Assembly (NCBI GenBank): GCA_964429385.1
Contig: CAYSBR010000019.1
Location: forward strand, 1-64,000
DNA from: UBA2377 sp964429385
Lineage (GTDB): Bacteria > Verrucomicrobiota > Verrucomicrobiia > Opitutales > Opitutaceae
Reading direction: 5' to 3'
DNA: 64,000 nt
In this document: positions 49,326 through 58,192 of the stretch, one piece after another
How positions within the stretch are numbered: position 1 is the stretch's first letter
Layout of the letters: each line of letters opens with the position of its first letter
Position numbers and translations under genes: made by a program
The notes under the pieces: generated by a model
Database searches by the model: none
Told to the model about the DNA's origin: nothing
The model's input: the letters and a program-made list of their open reading frames with translations, nothing else

Positions 49326-49883
49326 ATGAGCAGTCTGCCCACAGAATGGCGTCCATTGCCGGTGGATGATTTGAAGGCCGAGCTGGCCGGGTTTAATGAT
49401 TGGGTGTTGTGCGGCGGCTACTCGGTGGCAAGGCTTACGGGCCGGGACGAGCGGCCGCATGGCGATGTGGATATCGGGGTGTTCCGTTCGCAGTTGACCG
49501 CTTGCCTGTGCGCGCTGGGTCGGGAGCGGGTCTGGCTGTGCCGCAATCACACGCATCATGCATGGGATGGCGGCGAGGTGTCGTTGGACGTGCGCGACAT
49601 CTGGGTCACGGATCGGGAGGGCCGCTATTGGGTTTTGCAGGTCATGGTGTTCGACGATGAAGGCGACCGCGTGATCTACCGCCGCGACCGGCGCATCAGC
49701 TGGTCCAAGCAGTGTCACTCACTGGAGATCAGCGGCATCAGAGTGCTCAATCCGTTCGTCACGTTTCTGTTCAAGGCCAACAAGCCCACTTTGGAAAACA
49801 AGGAAGCGCACGACTTAGTCCAGTTGATCGAGCATGCTGCTTCCCTACAAAAGGCTCCCGCTCATGGCCAACCTCTCGGTTAA
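49326..49883 (+). CDS. Nucleotidyltransferase, aminoglycoside adenylyltransferase-like
   Basis: The 185-residue protein has the nucleotidyltransferase core WVLCGGYSVARLTGRD followed by HGDVDIGVFR, where the two Asp of DVD bind metal. This resembles ANT(2'')-like and DUF-type transferases. The C-terminal part (NPFVTFLFKANKPTLENKEA) matches family sequence. Such enzymes transfer an NMP to a drug, sugar or protein. Resistance is not implied. It overlaps the start of pdxJ by 20 bases. Confidence 0.8.
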   Translation: MSSLPTEWRPLPVDDLKAELAGFNDWVLCGGYSVARLTGRDERPHGDVDIGVFRSQLTACLCALGRERVWLCRNHTHHAWDGGEVSLDVRDIWVTDREGRYWVLQVMVFDDEGDRVIYRRDRRISWSKQCHSLEISGIRVLNPFVTFLFKANKPTLENKEAHDLVQLIEHAASLQKAPAHGQPLG

Positions 49884-50613
49884 CATCAACAAGATCACCC
49901 TGCTGCGGAATTCGCGCGGGCGGGATTATCCTGATGTGCGGGCGTTTGCGGCGCGGTGCCTGGAGCTTGGGGCGCATGGCATCACGCTGCACCCGCGGCA
50001 GGACCAGCGACATGCGCGTTACCGTGATGTCGAGGTGTTGCAGCAGCTATGTGTGGAGCATGGAGCCGAGCTTAACGTCGAGGGCTATCCGTCGGAGGAG
50101 TTGCTGGCGGTGGTCATGCGGGTGCGGCCCGCGCAATGCACGCTCGTGCCGGATGCGCCGGGACAACTGACTTCCGATCATGGTTGGGATTTCGCCAAGG
50201 AGGCCGGATTTCTGCGGGAGGTAGTGCGCCGGTTGAAGGATGGCGGCATTCGGGTGAGCCTGTTTGCCGACTACGATTATCCCGGCATTGAACAGGCGCG
50301 GGAGATCGGGGCCGACCGGGTGGAACTCTACACCGAGCCGTATGCGACGCATTTCGGCTCTGCCCGAGCGGACGGAATTCTTGAGGGGTTTCTCACCGCG
50401 GCCGATCGTGCCCGGCGCGCCGGGCTGGGCGTCAATGCCGGCCACGACCTTAATCTGGATAACTTGGGCCGGTTCCTGACGATTCCCGATATTCTGGAAG
50501 TTTCCATCGGACATGCCTTGGTGGTGGAATCCATCGAGATGGGTTTGGAGGCGGTGATTGCGCGTTATCTCAGTCTGGTTGAACCCCAATGCAGGCACGG
50601 CTACCGGGCTTGA
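49864..50613 (+). CDS. pdxJ: Pyridoxine 5'-phosphate synthase
   Basis: The ATG at 49864 gives 249 residues, the family length. The sequence has the PdxJ landmarks: LSVNINKITLLRNSRGRDYP at the start, HGITLHPRQDQRHARYRD, ELNVEGYPSEE, VRVSLFADYD-like IRVSLFADYDYPG, ELYTEPYA and GVNAGHDLNLDNLG. It condenses 1-deoxyxylulose-5-phosphate with 3-amino-2-oxopropyl phosphate to make pyridoxine 5'-phosphate, the vitamin B6 core. It is the only clear core-metabolism gene in this accessory cluster. Confidence 0.93.
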   Translation: MANLSVNINKITLLRNSRGRDYPDVRAFAARCLELGAHGITLHPRQDQRHARYRDVEVLQQLCVEHGAELNVEGYPSEELLAVVMRVRPAQCTLVPDAPGQLTSDHGWDFAKEAGFLREVVRRLKDGGIRVSLFADYDYPGIEQAREIGADRVELYTEPYATHFGSARADGILEGFLTAADRARRAGLGVNAGHDLNLDNLGRFLTIPDILEVSIGHALVVESIEMGLEAVIARYLSLVEPQCRHGYRA

Positions 50614-50644
50614 TGTGGCTGAATTGCCTAACATGGTTTTAGAT

Positions 50645-50902
50645 ATGAAAAGTGTCAGTATCCGCACCATGCAGCACCAACTCGCCGCAGTGATCGCCGA
50701 GGTGGAGAAAGGCGGGGAAATCGTCATCACCCGGCGCAACCAACCGGTCGCCCGGCTGATGCCGGTGAGCGGTGCGCCGGTGAAGGAGTGCGGGAGTCCC
50801 GCCACCGTGCCCGCCTATTGGCGGAACCGCCGCCTGCCGCCGTCCGTCAACTCCAAGGTCTCCCATGCCGACTTGATTGCTGACGGGCGTGGTGAGGTAT
50901 GA
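50645..50902 (+). CDS. Phd/YefM-type antitoxin
   Basis: The ATG at 50645 gives 85 residues with the Phd fold: KSVSIRTMQHQLAAVIAEVE, GGEIVITRRNQPVARLMPV. The C-terminal tail that binds the toxin is present. It overlaps the following PIN-domain start by four bases (ATGA). The upstream in-frame ATGs at 50633 and 50558 add residues without similarity. The toxin is truncated (50899-51006). Confidence 0.85.
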   Translation: MKSVSIRTMQHQLAAVIAEVEKGGEIVITRRNQPVARLMPVSGAPVKECGSPATVPAYWRNRRLPPSVNSKVSHADLIADGRGEV

Positions 50903-51006
50903 GCGCCACGGTTTATGCCGATCCCAGTCTGCTGGCGTCGCTTTATCTCGCGGATGCCAATACCTCACAGGCGCTGACGGTGGTGGCTGATCTCGGTGAG
51001 CTTTAA
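50899..51006 (+). pseudogene. Truncated PIN-domain (VapC-type) toxin
   Basis: The ATG overlapping the antitoxin stop encodes 35 residues (TVYADPSLLASLYLADANT, then a stop at 51004-51006). VapC proteins are about 130 residues; only the first strand with its catalytic Asp and the first helix remain. No continuation of the PIN fold is recognisable in other frames before the next gene at 51087. The toxin is almost certainly inactive. Confidence 0.7.
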
Positions 51007-51086
51007 AGGAATCGCTCGAATATGAGGCATGGCGAATTTCCGCGCTGACGCATACGGGGCTTGTCGCGTGGCGGCAAAGTTTCACG

Positions 51087-51908
51087 ATGCGCGGTGTGCC
51101 CCGGGTTGCCCCACCCATTTTGGTTTTGCTTTGCATGGTCGGCTTTGTCGGCGGAGCGCGCGCGTCCGGGCTGGGGGAGGTCTGGGAATCTCTGGCGCGC
51201 AGCCAGAGCACCGAGGCGCAGGCGGCGTTGCGTGCGGCTGATCGGGCGGATGCGCGGGAGCGGAGGCTGGCCGAGGTGGTGATCGTTCTTTCCCGGCCGC
51301 CTGTGGCTGAGGGGAAATTGGTTGAGTTGCAGGGGGCGTTGGCAGTGTTGGCGCAGGGTGATGATGAAATCGCGGCGCTCGCGTTATACCTGCAGGCCCG
51401 TGTGCAACAGGTGCATTTGCTGCGTCCGGATTACGGGCGGGCGGCGGAGTATTATCGCGAGCTGGCGCGGCGGCACTCGGCGAGTCATTGGGCGCAGTTG
51501 GGATTGGTGAAACTGGGGCTGCTGACGTTGCATGCGCTGCCCGAGCCGGGGGAGCCTGAGACGCGGCTGGCGGCGGCGACGGCGTTGCTGGAGGGGATCC
51601 GCAATCCGGCATTGCGGCGTGATCTGCAGTTGCAGATCGGGCAGGCGGCATTGGATTTTGGCCGGCCGGAGGCAGAGGCGTTGCCGTACTTGATTGCGGC
51701 GGAAGCGACAGGCGGGTTGTTGGGCATCGTCGCGGAGGATTTGCTGATCCAGATCGGTGAGTTGTCGCTGCGCACCGGGCGGATCGCGCAAGGGCGGGCG
51801 TATCTGGAAAAATTTCTGCGCGAGTTTCCCGTCAGCTCGCGCTGCTTTACCGTGGAGCGGAGGCTGGCCGAGGTGGCGGGAGTGGCGGAAGGCGAGGCGT
51901 CACCATGA
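51087..51908 (+). CDS. Exported TPR-like helical-repeat protein coupled to binding protein (copy 2)
   Basis: The 273-residue protein begins with a signal peptide (RVAPPILVLLCMVGFVGGAR, cleavage near ARA). The mature part is all-helical with repeats like ALYLQARVQQVHLLRPDYGR and AAEYYRELARRHSASHWAQL. Its sequence aligns with the protein at 17328 across the KLGLLTLHALPEPGEPETRL region and the final repeat (LLIQIGELSLRTGRIAQGRA). It precedes its binding protein, whereas copy 1 follows it. Overlap with the next gene is ATGA, so synthesis is coupled. It is likely a periplasmic partner of that binding protein. Confidence 0.75.
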   Translation: MRGVPRVAPPILVLLCMVGFVGGARASGLGEVWESLARSQSTEAQAALRAADRADARERRLAEVVIVLSRPPVAEGKLVELQGALAVLAQGDDEIAALALYLQARVQQVHLLRPDYGRAAEYYRELARRHSASHWAQLGLVKLGLLTLHALPEPGEPETRLAAATALLEGIRNPALRRDLQLQIGQAALDFGRPEAEALPYLIAAEATGGLLGIVAEDLLIQIGELSLRTGRIAQGRAYLEKFLREFPVSSRCFTVERRLAEVAGVAEGEASP

Positions 51909-53533
51909 AGCGCTGGCGGGTGCGGGTGGCGTTGTTGCTCCTGGCGGTTGGCTACGCGGGGGCGATTTATTGGGTCTTTACGCGTTCGACGCCTTTGGTG
52001 GAGGAGCGGCCGGTTACGATCCGCATCGCGCATTGGCAGATCGAACTCGGGCCGCCCGACGGGCTGGAGGCGGTGATCGCGCGTTATGAGGAGCTCAATC
52101 CGCGGGTGCGGGTGAAGCAGGTGTTGATCCCGAGCTCGGTTTACCGGCAATGGCTGCGGGCGAATTTCGCCGGCGACACGGCGCCGGACATCGTGGAATA
52201 CGGGGCCTGGCTCGATGGGCTGTCGGATTTTCCGGCGCGCTATTTCGAGCCGCTGACGGCGGAGCTGATGGAGCCCAATCTGCACAATGCGGGCACGCCG
52301 CTGGAGGGCCGGCCATGGCTGGGGACTTTTGTGGACGAGTTGCAGGAGCAGCGGCTGAATTCGCCGGAGCCGGGCCAGTATTACGCGGTTACGCTGACGC
52401 GGGGCTCGATCCGTTTTTTCTGCAACCGCGAGCTGTTGCGCGAGGTGACGGGGAGCGAGGAGCCGCCGCGCACGCTTGAGGATATGCGCCGGTTGTTTGC
52501 ACAGGTGGAGGCGCATGCGGCGCATACGGGCCGGTTGCTGCATACGTTTGCCGGGAGTCGGGACAACACGATGTGGCTGATGGAGTATTACATGGGCGGG
52601 CTGACCAACCGGCTGGGGCGCGAGCTGGACCGGAATGGCACTTACACGGTCTATCCGCGCCGGTTGCAGCGGGCCTACCTGAACGGGGAGTGGAACATGG
52701 CGCGGCCCGAGCTGCACGCGGCCTTGCGGGTGCTGCAGGAGTTCTCCCGCCAGATGCGGCCGGGCTTCATGCAGCTGGGGCGCGACGAGGCGGTGCGCGA
52801 GTTTCTTGGAGGAGAGGCGCTGATGATTTTTGCCGGCACTTGGGATGCGACGACGTTGCGGCGTTCGGCTTCGTTTCCGGTGGAGGTGCTGCGGCTGCCG
52901 CAGGCCACGCCTGATGATCCGGTCGTGGGGCGGCACATCCTCGGTCCGTTTTCCGATGGAGACAATACGACGGGCTTTGGCTTCTATCTCAACCGGGCTT
53001 CCCCGCACCGGGAGGAAGCGGTGGATTTCCTGCGCTTTCTGACGAGTTATCACAGCAGTCGGCTGTTCATGGAAAAAAGCGGCTGGGTGTCGGGCATTGC
53101 GGAGGTGCCGGTGCCTGATGATCTGGCGCCTTACCTCTCGCCGGGAGATGGCTACGCCTACGGGACCAACATCCTGACGATGGGGGCGCATCTGAAGATG
53201 GCGTTTGAGCGGAACATTCACCTGCTCTCCGGTCCGCAGGGATCGGTGGAGCGCATTGCCGCATTGATGGAGACGGAAGCGCCGAAGGCCGTCCGGGCCG
53301 ATGTGCGAATGGAGCAGCGTGCGGCCAATCTGGTGGTGCTGCCGCAGGATGCCCGCATCGCGGCGCTGGGCATGCTGGTGGAGGAGGAAGAGGAGGCGTC
53401 GGCCCACCAACTCCGGCGCCAAAGGTTGGAGGCGGCACAGACCCAGAGTGAAGCGCGTGCGCTCATGATGAGCCGCTGGTTGCGTGAAGCCGACGGGCAA
53501 TCGCCGCGTGCTCGTCCGGACTCGGGCCGTTGA
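51905..53533 (+). CDS. Membrane-anchored ABC-type sugar-binding protein (module copy 2)
   Basis: The 542-residue protein has an N-terminal hydrophobic anchor (VALLLLAVGYAGAIYWVF) without a lipobox. The binding fold begins VTIRIAHWQIELGPPDGLEA and continues ELNPRVRVKQVLIPSSVYRQ and GDTAPDIVEYGAWLDG, near-identical to the copy at 15742. The C-terminus adds a Glu-rich, then Arg/Gln-rich helix (VEEEEEASAHQLRRQRLEAA). No permease or ATPase is near. The matching pair at 15742-18194 suggests a conserved two-component unit for a sugar ligand. Confidence 0.82.
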   Translation: MKRWRVRVALLLLAVGYAGAIYWVFTRSTPLVEERPVTIRIAHWQIELGPPDGLEAVIARYEELNPRVRVKQVLIPSSVYRQWLRANFAGDTAPDIVEYGAWLDGLSDFPARYFEPLTAELMEPNLHNAGTPLEGRPWLGTFVDELQEQRLNSPEPGQYYAVTLTRGSIRFFCNRELLREVTGSEEPPRTLEDMRRLFAQVEAHAAHTGRLLHTFAGSRDNTMWLMEYYMGGLTNRLGRELDRNGTYTVYPRRLQRAYLNGEWNMARPELHAALRVLQEFSRQMRPGFMQLGRDEAVREFLGGEALMIFAGTWDATTLRRSASFPVEVLRLPQATPDDPVVGRHILGPFSDGDNTTGFGFYLNRASPHREEAVDFLRFLTSYHSSRLFMEKSGWVSGIAEVPVPDDLAPYLSPGDGYAYGTNILTMGAHLKMAFERNIHLLSGPQGSVERIAALMETEAPKAVRADVRMEQRAANLVVLPQDARIAALGMLVEEEEEASAHQLRRQRLEAAQTQSEARALMMSRWLREADGQSPRARPDSGR

Positions 53534-53754
53534 GCCACCGCCGGAATGGAGTTCGCTCAAACTGCCGCGCGCGGAGCGCACGGCCCACCTGGGGAACGCG
53601 GTTCAGTGGGCGATGTGCGGGGGAGGCCGGAACAGCGTATCAAGCGCTTGCGCTCAATAGTGAATTGAACCGCGAGGTCTTCGCGATTTTCAGTTCACTT
53701 TGATCCGTGGCCCTCTGTGCGGATCTGCGGCTTTCTGCTGAAAGCGGCTCGGTA

Positions 53755-54675
53755 TCAGCAGATGCGTCCGCGCTTGCCGGCTTTGCCGTGAGCGGAGGGG
53801 TTGGCGCCGATCCAGCGTTCGTCAATCGGCTCGTTGGCCGGTTGGTAGCGTGTGTCGGTGGAGAGGCGCACCCGGTCGGTGGCGTTGTCGAGCGAGGCAT
53901 GCACCATGTGCATGGGGAAAGTGAGGAAGTCGCCGGGCTGGAAATGCGCGGTGAGCCAGCGGCTGCCGTATTTCTCCCGGAGCGAGACGGAGTTGGTCGA
54001 GAGCACGCCGGGGTGACTCCAGCCGCCTTCCTCGGCGACTTTCTTCGCCTGCTCGGGCTTGTTTTCGCAATAGGAGTCCACGTCCACCTCAAGGTAGCTC
54101 TTGATGCGCTCCGACTGTCGGTGCGAACCCTCCAGGAGCATGAGCGGGCTTTGGTCGAGCGGCACTTCGCCGTAGGGGATCCAGCAGGTGAGCAGCCGGT
54201 GGGTGCCGCGGCCCATGTAAACGAGATCGCAATGCGGCGCGGTCCCCGTACCGCGGCTGAGTGAGCGGACCCAGATGTAATCGAAATGGCGGATGGGGCC
54301 GTTAAAGAACTTCTCGTAGAAGCCGACGAGCTCGGGACCGAAGACCACGCGCTGCACGTCGGGATTGTCGCGGGCCAGTTCGGGGGAGAAGGGGACGTTG
54401 GTGTCCTTGGCGGCGATCCCGGCTTCCAAGGGCTGGTCGCGGTCGAGATGCCCGGACTTGTCGAGGATCCGCAACATGGAGAGGCGCGCGGCGCGAACGA
54501 TCTCGGCGGGGAAGAAATTGCGGATGTAGAGATAACCGTCCTCCTCCATGCGTGTGCGCAGGGCGGCGGGATTATCGAGGAGATCCTCCGAGGAGCGGAG
54601 CAGGCCGAAGGCGGCTTCACTCGTATCGACAGGTACGTTGAGGGCGGTGAGGGAGGGGATCGTGAGCGTGCTCAT
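53755..54675 (-). CDS. Phytanoyl-CoA dioxygenase (PhyH)-family protein
   Basis: The ATG at 54675 gives 306 residues; a longer in-frame extension upstream is not family-like. PhyH features are ALRTRMEEDGYLYIRNFF near the start, the iron-binding HxD in APHCDLVYMG, the distal His in MHMVHASLDN and the 2-oxoglutarate-binding Arg in DRVRLSTDTRYQ. These non-heme Fe(II) enzymes hydroxylate varied small molecules in the cytoplasm. The divergent AraC regulator at 54880 is a recurring partner of PhyH genes in verrucomicrobia and planctomycetes. The substrate is unknown. Confidence 0.88.
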   Translation of the reverse strand: MSTLTIPSLTALNVPVDTSEAAFGLLRSSEDLLDNPAALRTRMEEDGYLYIRNFFPAEIVRAARLSMLRILDKSGHLDRDQPLEAGIAAKDTNVPFSPELARDNPDVQRVVFGPELVGFYEKFFNGPIRHFDYIWVRSLSRGTGTAPHCDLVYMGRGTHRLLTCWIPYGEVPLDQSPLMLLEGSHRQSERIKSYLEVDVDSYCENKPEQAKKVAEEGGWSHPGVLSTNSVSLREKYGSRWLTAHFQPGDFLTFPMHMVHASLDNATDRVRLSTDTRYQPANEPIDERWIGANPSAHGKAGKRGRIC

Positions 54676-54879
54676 GGGGAGTTGAACCAGAGAGGGGATC
54701 AGAATACCTGTCGCGCCGTGGTGCGGGCGAAGAATCCGGTGCATCGAGAGTGAGGAGGCATGGGCCGGATTTTCACTTCGTTCAGGGTGACAAGTCAGTG
54801 GGGGAGCTGAACCGTAGCTGGAAATGGCCATAAAAGGAATGGTTGTTCTGGCTGTCATCATGTGTAATTTGGTCGGTAT

Positions 54880-55731
54880 ATGAGTGGCTTGAATGTATTG
54901 CCGGCCAGTCGGGTAATCCCCACGGCGGGGGTGGCGTCTCCCATGGGGGGAATCACCTTGGCCGGCCAGTTGCAGGCCAGTGGTGGGATTGGGCATGCGG
55001 GCATGCGTATCTTGGGCAGTTATGCGGTGGTGTATCTGCTGGGAGGGGGAGGGGAGTTTGGTGATGGTTACGGGCTGCGGCGTGAGGTGGGCGCGGGGGA
55101 TATGCTGCTTTTGTTTCCCGATGTGCCGCACTTTTACGGCCCGCGGGAGGGCGCGCGGTGGGATGAAATCTATTTTGTGTTTCAGGGGCCGGTCTTCGAT
55201 CAATGGCGGCAGGCGGGAATGCTGAATCCGCGGGAGCCGGTCTGGCATGCCGAGCCGGTGGGAGCCTGGCACCGACGCTTGGCGGCGGTGTGTGACGGGC
55301 AGGGCGCGGGCCTGGCGGAGAGTCTGCTGGAGCTGGCCCGTTTGCAGGCGGCACTGGCGGACTTATGGCGGGCGCAACGTCCCGGTCATGAGCGGGAGGC
55401 GGAGGCGCCTGCCTGGTTGCAGGAAATCTGCCGTGAATTGGAAGCTCCGGGGTTGCCCCCGGACTGGGCGGCATTGGCGGCGCGTTCCGGCCTGTCCTAC
55501 GAACGCTTCCGCAAGAAGTTCACCGCGCTCAAGGGCGTGCCGCCGGCGCGCTACCGGCAGCAGCGGTTGATGGACCGTGCCTGTGTGCTGCTGGCGGAGG
55601 ATGGGCGGCCGTTAAAGGACATCGCTGCGGAGCTGGGGCTGTGCGATGAGTTTCATTTCTCAAAGCTTTTCAAGCAGCGGACGGGGCTCGCGCCCTCGGC
55701 CTATCGGCAGCAGATGCGGCGGCAGGGGTGA
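54880..55731 (+). CDS. AraC-family transcriptional regulator
   Basis: The 283-residue protein has an N-terminal cupin-type sugar-sensing domain (about 30-120; VYLLGGGGEFGDGYG and DMLLLFPDVPHFYG) and a C-terminal double helix-turn-helix (LAARSGLSYERFRKKFTALK and DIAAELGLCDEFHFSKLFKQ). It is divergent from the PhyH gene with about 200 bases between, so it probably controls that gene. The ligand is unknown. Confidence 0.9.
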   Translation: MSGLNVLPASRVIPTAGVASPMGGITLAGQLQASGGIGHAGMRILGSYAVVYLLGGGGEFGDGYGLRREVGAGDMLLLFPDVPHFYGPREGARWDEIYFVFQGPVFDQWRQAGMLNPREPVWHAEPVGAWHRRLAAVCDGQGAGLAESLLELARLQAALADLWRAQRPGHEREAEAPAWLQEICRELEAPGLPPDWAALAARSGLSYERFRKKFTALKGVPPARYRQQRLMDRACVLLAEDGRPLKDIAAELGLCDEFHFSKLFKQRTGLAPSAYRQQMRRQG

Positions 55732-55789
55732 GCGGAGGGTTTTTACAGAAGAACGCAAAGGGCGAGCCCTCGTTGGTTCCTGAAAAATC

Positions 55790-57721
55790 TCAGCCGTAGA
55801 GCAGTTGGCGGACGAGCGCGATGTGGGCTTCGTCGTCCACGTTGTGCCGGGCGCCGGGTGTGTCCGCGGGCTGGCGGGCGCCATCGAGCGGATTAAGCCA
55901 ATGCACGGGACAGGCGGCGGCGCGGGCGAGCTCAGGCAGATCGTAGTGTTGCAGCACGCCGGGGAGGATGAGGTCGTGGGGCCAGGCGAATTGATCGGTG
56001 GCGAGCACAGAGGTGTAACTGGCCGGAGAGTCGCGCAGGACGACGGCGGCAAATTTCCCCGGCAGCAAGGCGGCGAGATGCAAAGCGATGGGGCCGGCGG
56101 CACCGCAGGCGCTGAGCACGGTGTGGCGGCGAGGCGGAAACGTCCGGGCCAGCATCCAGGCATCGCGGATGCGCGCCGCGGCGGGGGCATCGCCCAGGGC
56201 GGTGCCGACGTAGGCGGCGAAACGATCGGCCCCTCCCCAGGAGACGGACTCGTAGGGATGCGGTGCCATGGCCGTCTCGCCCCAGCCGCGGAGGTCGGCG
56301 GTGAGCAGGGCTGCCTTGGGGCCATGGCGATCGAGGTGCCCGATCATGGTTGTGAGCGGGCCGCCGCTGCGCACGAGGCGCAGCCGGCCGGCCTCATCGA
56401 AGTGCCAGAGTGCCGGTTTATCCGCGGCGATATCGGCCAGTGAGAGCGGCACGGTGATGCCGGATTCGGTTTCCAGCAGACATTCCTGCCAGTCATGAAA
56501 CCAAGTGCGCAGCGGAGCCGTACGCGGTGCGGGGACGGCAGGCCGGGTGGCCTCATCCAGACCGATAAGCGTACGAAGGGAGGCCGGCGTGGGGATTTGG
56601 AAGGAAGCGGCGAAAGTCCGGGCGCGTGCCCGGGTGAGGGTGAGCATGTTGGCCTCCGGCCGGGGGTGACAGGCGAGGGCCGAGGGCGCCAGCAACGGAA
56701 AGTCTGTGTCGTCCGTATCGGGCAGCGGGCGCGTATCGGCGAGCTGCCAGTGTTGGCGGATGAACTCTACCAGTTGGCGGGCCTGGCGGAGCGAATAGGC
56801 ATGCCCGCCGGTGTCGGCGAAGAATTCAAAATGGTTTGCGATGCCCGTCGCCGCATAGTGAGCAGCGGTCTCCCGGGCGATCGCCGCGGTGTCGGCGAGC
56901 CGGAAGACCTCGTCTTCCTCACCGGCCATGAGCAGGACCGGCCGGGGCGCGAGGGCCCGCAGCAGGTCGCCGTCGTCGAGCCCGTCGCGCAGGCGTCCGG
57001 GCATGAGGGTTTCGGGGCAACTGCTGTAACAGAGGTCGAGCACGAGCCGGCCTTGCAGGGTGAGACAGCACGACGGGGCGATGATCGTGGCGCGGTCGTC
57101 GAGCAGGGAGGCGAAGACGGAGGTGTTGCCACCGCCAGACACGCCGGTGAGCGCAAAGCCGTGGCGGGCGTTGATGTCATGACGGGCGCCGAGGAAGTCC
57201 ATGGCCCGCAGCGCGTCGCCCACAAAATAGCGGCTGGAGGTGTCACCGGTGAGGTGGCAGCGCACGCCGTCGCAGAAGTGGTCGTTCCCGGGCTGCTTTT
57301 CGCCGGATACGCCGGGTGGATCGAAGACGAGCGCGGCGAACCCGGCCCGGGCGAAATACTGGCAGGGGCGCTGGTAGGACTCGAACTGTTTGCCGGAGTG
57401 GCCGACGGAAACGACGATGGGCAGGTAGGGCGGCGGCAGATCGGCGGGCAGATACAGCGTGGCGTTCACTTCCCAGCCGGGGTGTGACTCGAAGAGCCAG
57501 TTTTCGTAGCGGAAACCGCGGCCGGCGCCCGCGCCGACCTGCCGGGCCTGAAGTGGATGGGCGGCGAGAACGGCGGGCAGGTCGCCGTAATAGCCGGCGA
57601 AGGTCTTGCGCACCTGCGTGCAGGTGGGAGGGTTGCGGCGGCCTTGGGCCAAACTCTCGTGGCCGCGCGCGATGAGGTGGCGGCGGAGCATCTGGGCGGG
57701 GTCGGCGAAAACGGGGTTCAT
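55790..57721 (-). CDS. Tandem alpha/beta hydrolase, acetyl esterase-like
   Basis: The ATG at 57721 gives 643 residues; an upstream extension to 58021 lies across the MutT gene. Domain 1 (about 1-330) has an intact nucleophile elbow ALTGVSGGGNTSVF, VLLMAGEEDEVF and the catalytic His in FFADTGGHAYSLRQ. Domain 2 (about 380-643) keeps the same fold but its elbow reads HTVLSACGAAGPIAL, so Ser is no longer in a standard GxSxG. The protein may deacetylate sugar polymers, with domain 2 structural. It starts within the last four bases of the mutT gene (ATGA). Confidence 0.75.
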   Translation of the reverse strand: MNPVFADPAQMLRRHLIARGHESLAQGRRNPPTCTQVRKTFAGYYGDLPAVLAAHPLQARQVGAGAGRGFRYENWLFESHPGWEVNATLYLPADLPPPYLPIVVSVGHSGKQFESYQRPCQYFARAGFAALVFDPPGVSGEKQPGNDHFCDGVRCHLTGDTSSRYFVGDALRAMDFLGARHDINARHGFALTGVSGGGNTSVFASLLDDRATIIAPSCCLTLQGRLVLDLCYSSCPETLMPGRLRDGLDDGDLLRALAPRPVLLMAGEEDEVFRLADTAAIARETAAHYAATGIANHFEFFADTGGHAYSLRQARQLVEFIRQHWQLADTRPLPDTDDTDFPLLAPSALACHPRPEANMLTLTRARARTFAASFQIPTPASLRTLIGLDEATRPAVPAPRTAPLRTWFHDWQECLLETESGITVPLSLADIAADKPALWHFDEAGRLRLVRSGGPLTTMIGHLDRHGPKAALLTADLRGWGETAMAPHPYESVSWGGADRFAAYVGTALGDAPAAARIRDAWMLARTFPPRRHTVLSACGAAGPIALHLAALLPGKFAAVVLRDSPASYTSVLATDQFAWPHDLILPGVLQHYDLPELARAAACPVHWLNPLDGARQPADTPGARHNVDDEAHIALVRQLLYG

Positions 57722-58125
57722 GGCTGGGAAGCGTTGAGGATTGCGACCACCGGCAGGTCGGCGGGCGCGAGGTCGAGGGTAGGGAGATCGGCGGGAGAGA
57801 CCCATTGGAGCGCGACGTGCTCGAGCGCACGGGGCTCTGGGCTGCCGGGGGCGAGCTGCCCGACAAAGGGAATCATCTCGATGGTTACGGCGTAGGCGTG
57901 GGTGAAGCGGGGCAGGGCTTGGGTGATGACGAATTCGCAGCCGAGTTCTTCGCGCAGCTCGCGAACGATGGCGGCCTCGGCGGTCTCGCCGGGCTCGACT
58001 TTGCCGCCGGGGAATTCCCATTTGAGGCCGAGGTGCTTGTGCGCGGACCGCCGGGCGACGAGCACGAGACCGCCCCGTTCAATGACAGCGCAGACAACGG
58101 GGATGGGAGGGGCGGCGGGACTCAT
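57718..58125 (-). CDS. MutT-like Nudix hydrolase (8-oxo-dGTP diphosphatase-like)
   Basis: The ATG at 58125 gives 135 residues, the MutT length. It starts IPVVCAVIERGGLVLVARRS and has the Nudix box in GGKVEPGETAEAAIVRELRE followed by ELGC. KWEFPGGKVEPGE is the typical MutT wording. It cleans oxidised nucleotides. Its stop overlaps the start of the tandem hydrolase, so the two genes are co-translated. Confidence 0.88.
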   Translation of the reverse strand: MSPAAPPIPVVCAVIERGGLVLVARRSAHKHLGLKWEFPGGKVEPGETAEAAIVRELREELGCEFVITQALPRFTHAYAVTIEMIPFVGQLAPGSPEPRALEHVALQWVSPADLPTLDLAPADLPVVAILNASQP

Positions 58126-58192
58126 GACGGTTTTTGTAAAACGGCCAACTCTGCGCTGGCGCCAGACTGCGGGGCAACTACACATTGGCGGC

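Noticed and set aside
46300..50613. Integron cassette array
   Set aside because: Genes overlap or are only a few bases apart, so there is no room for attC sites, and no integrase is visible.
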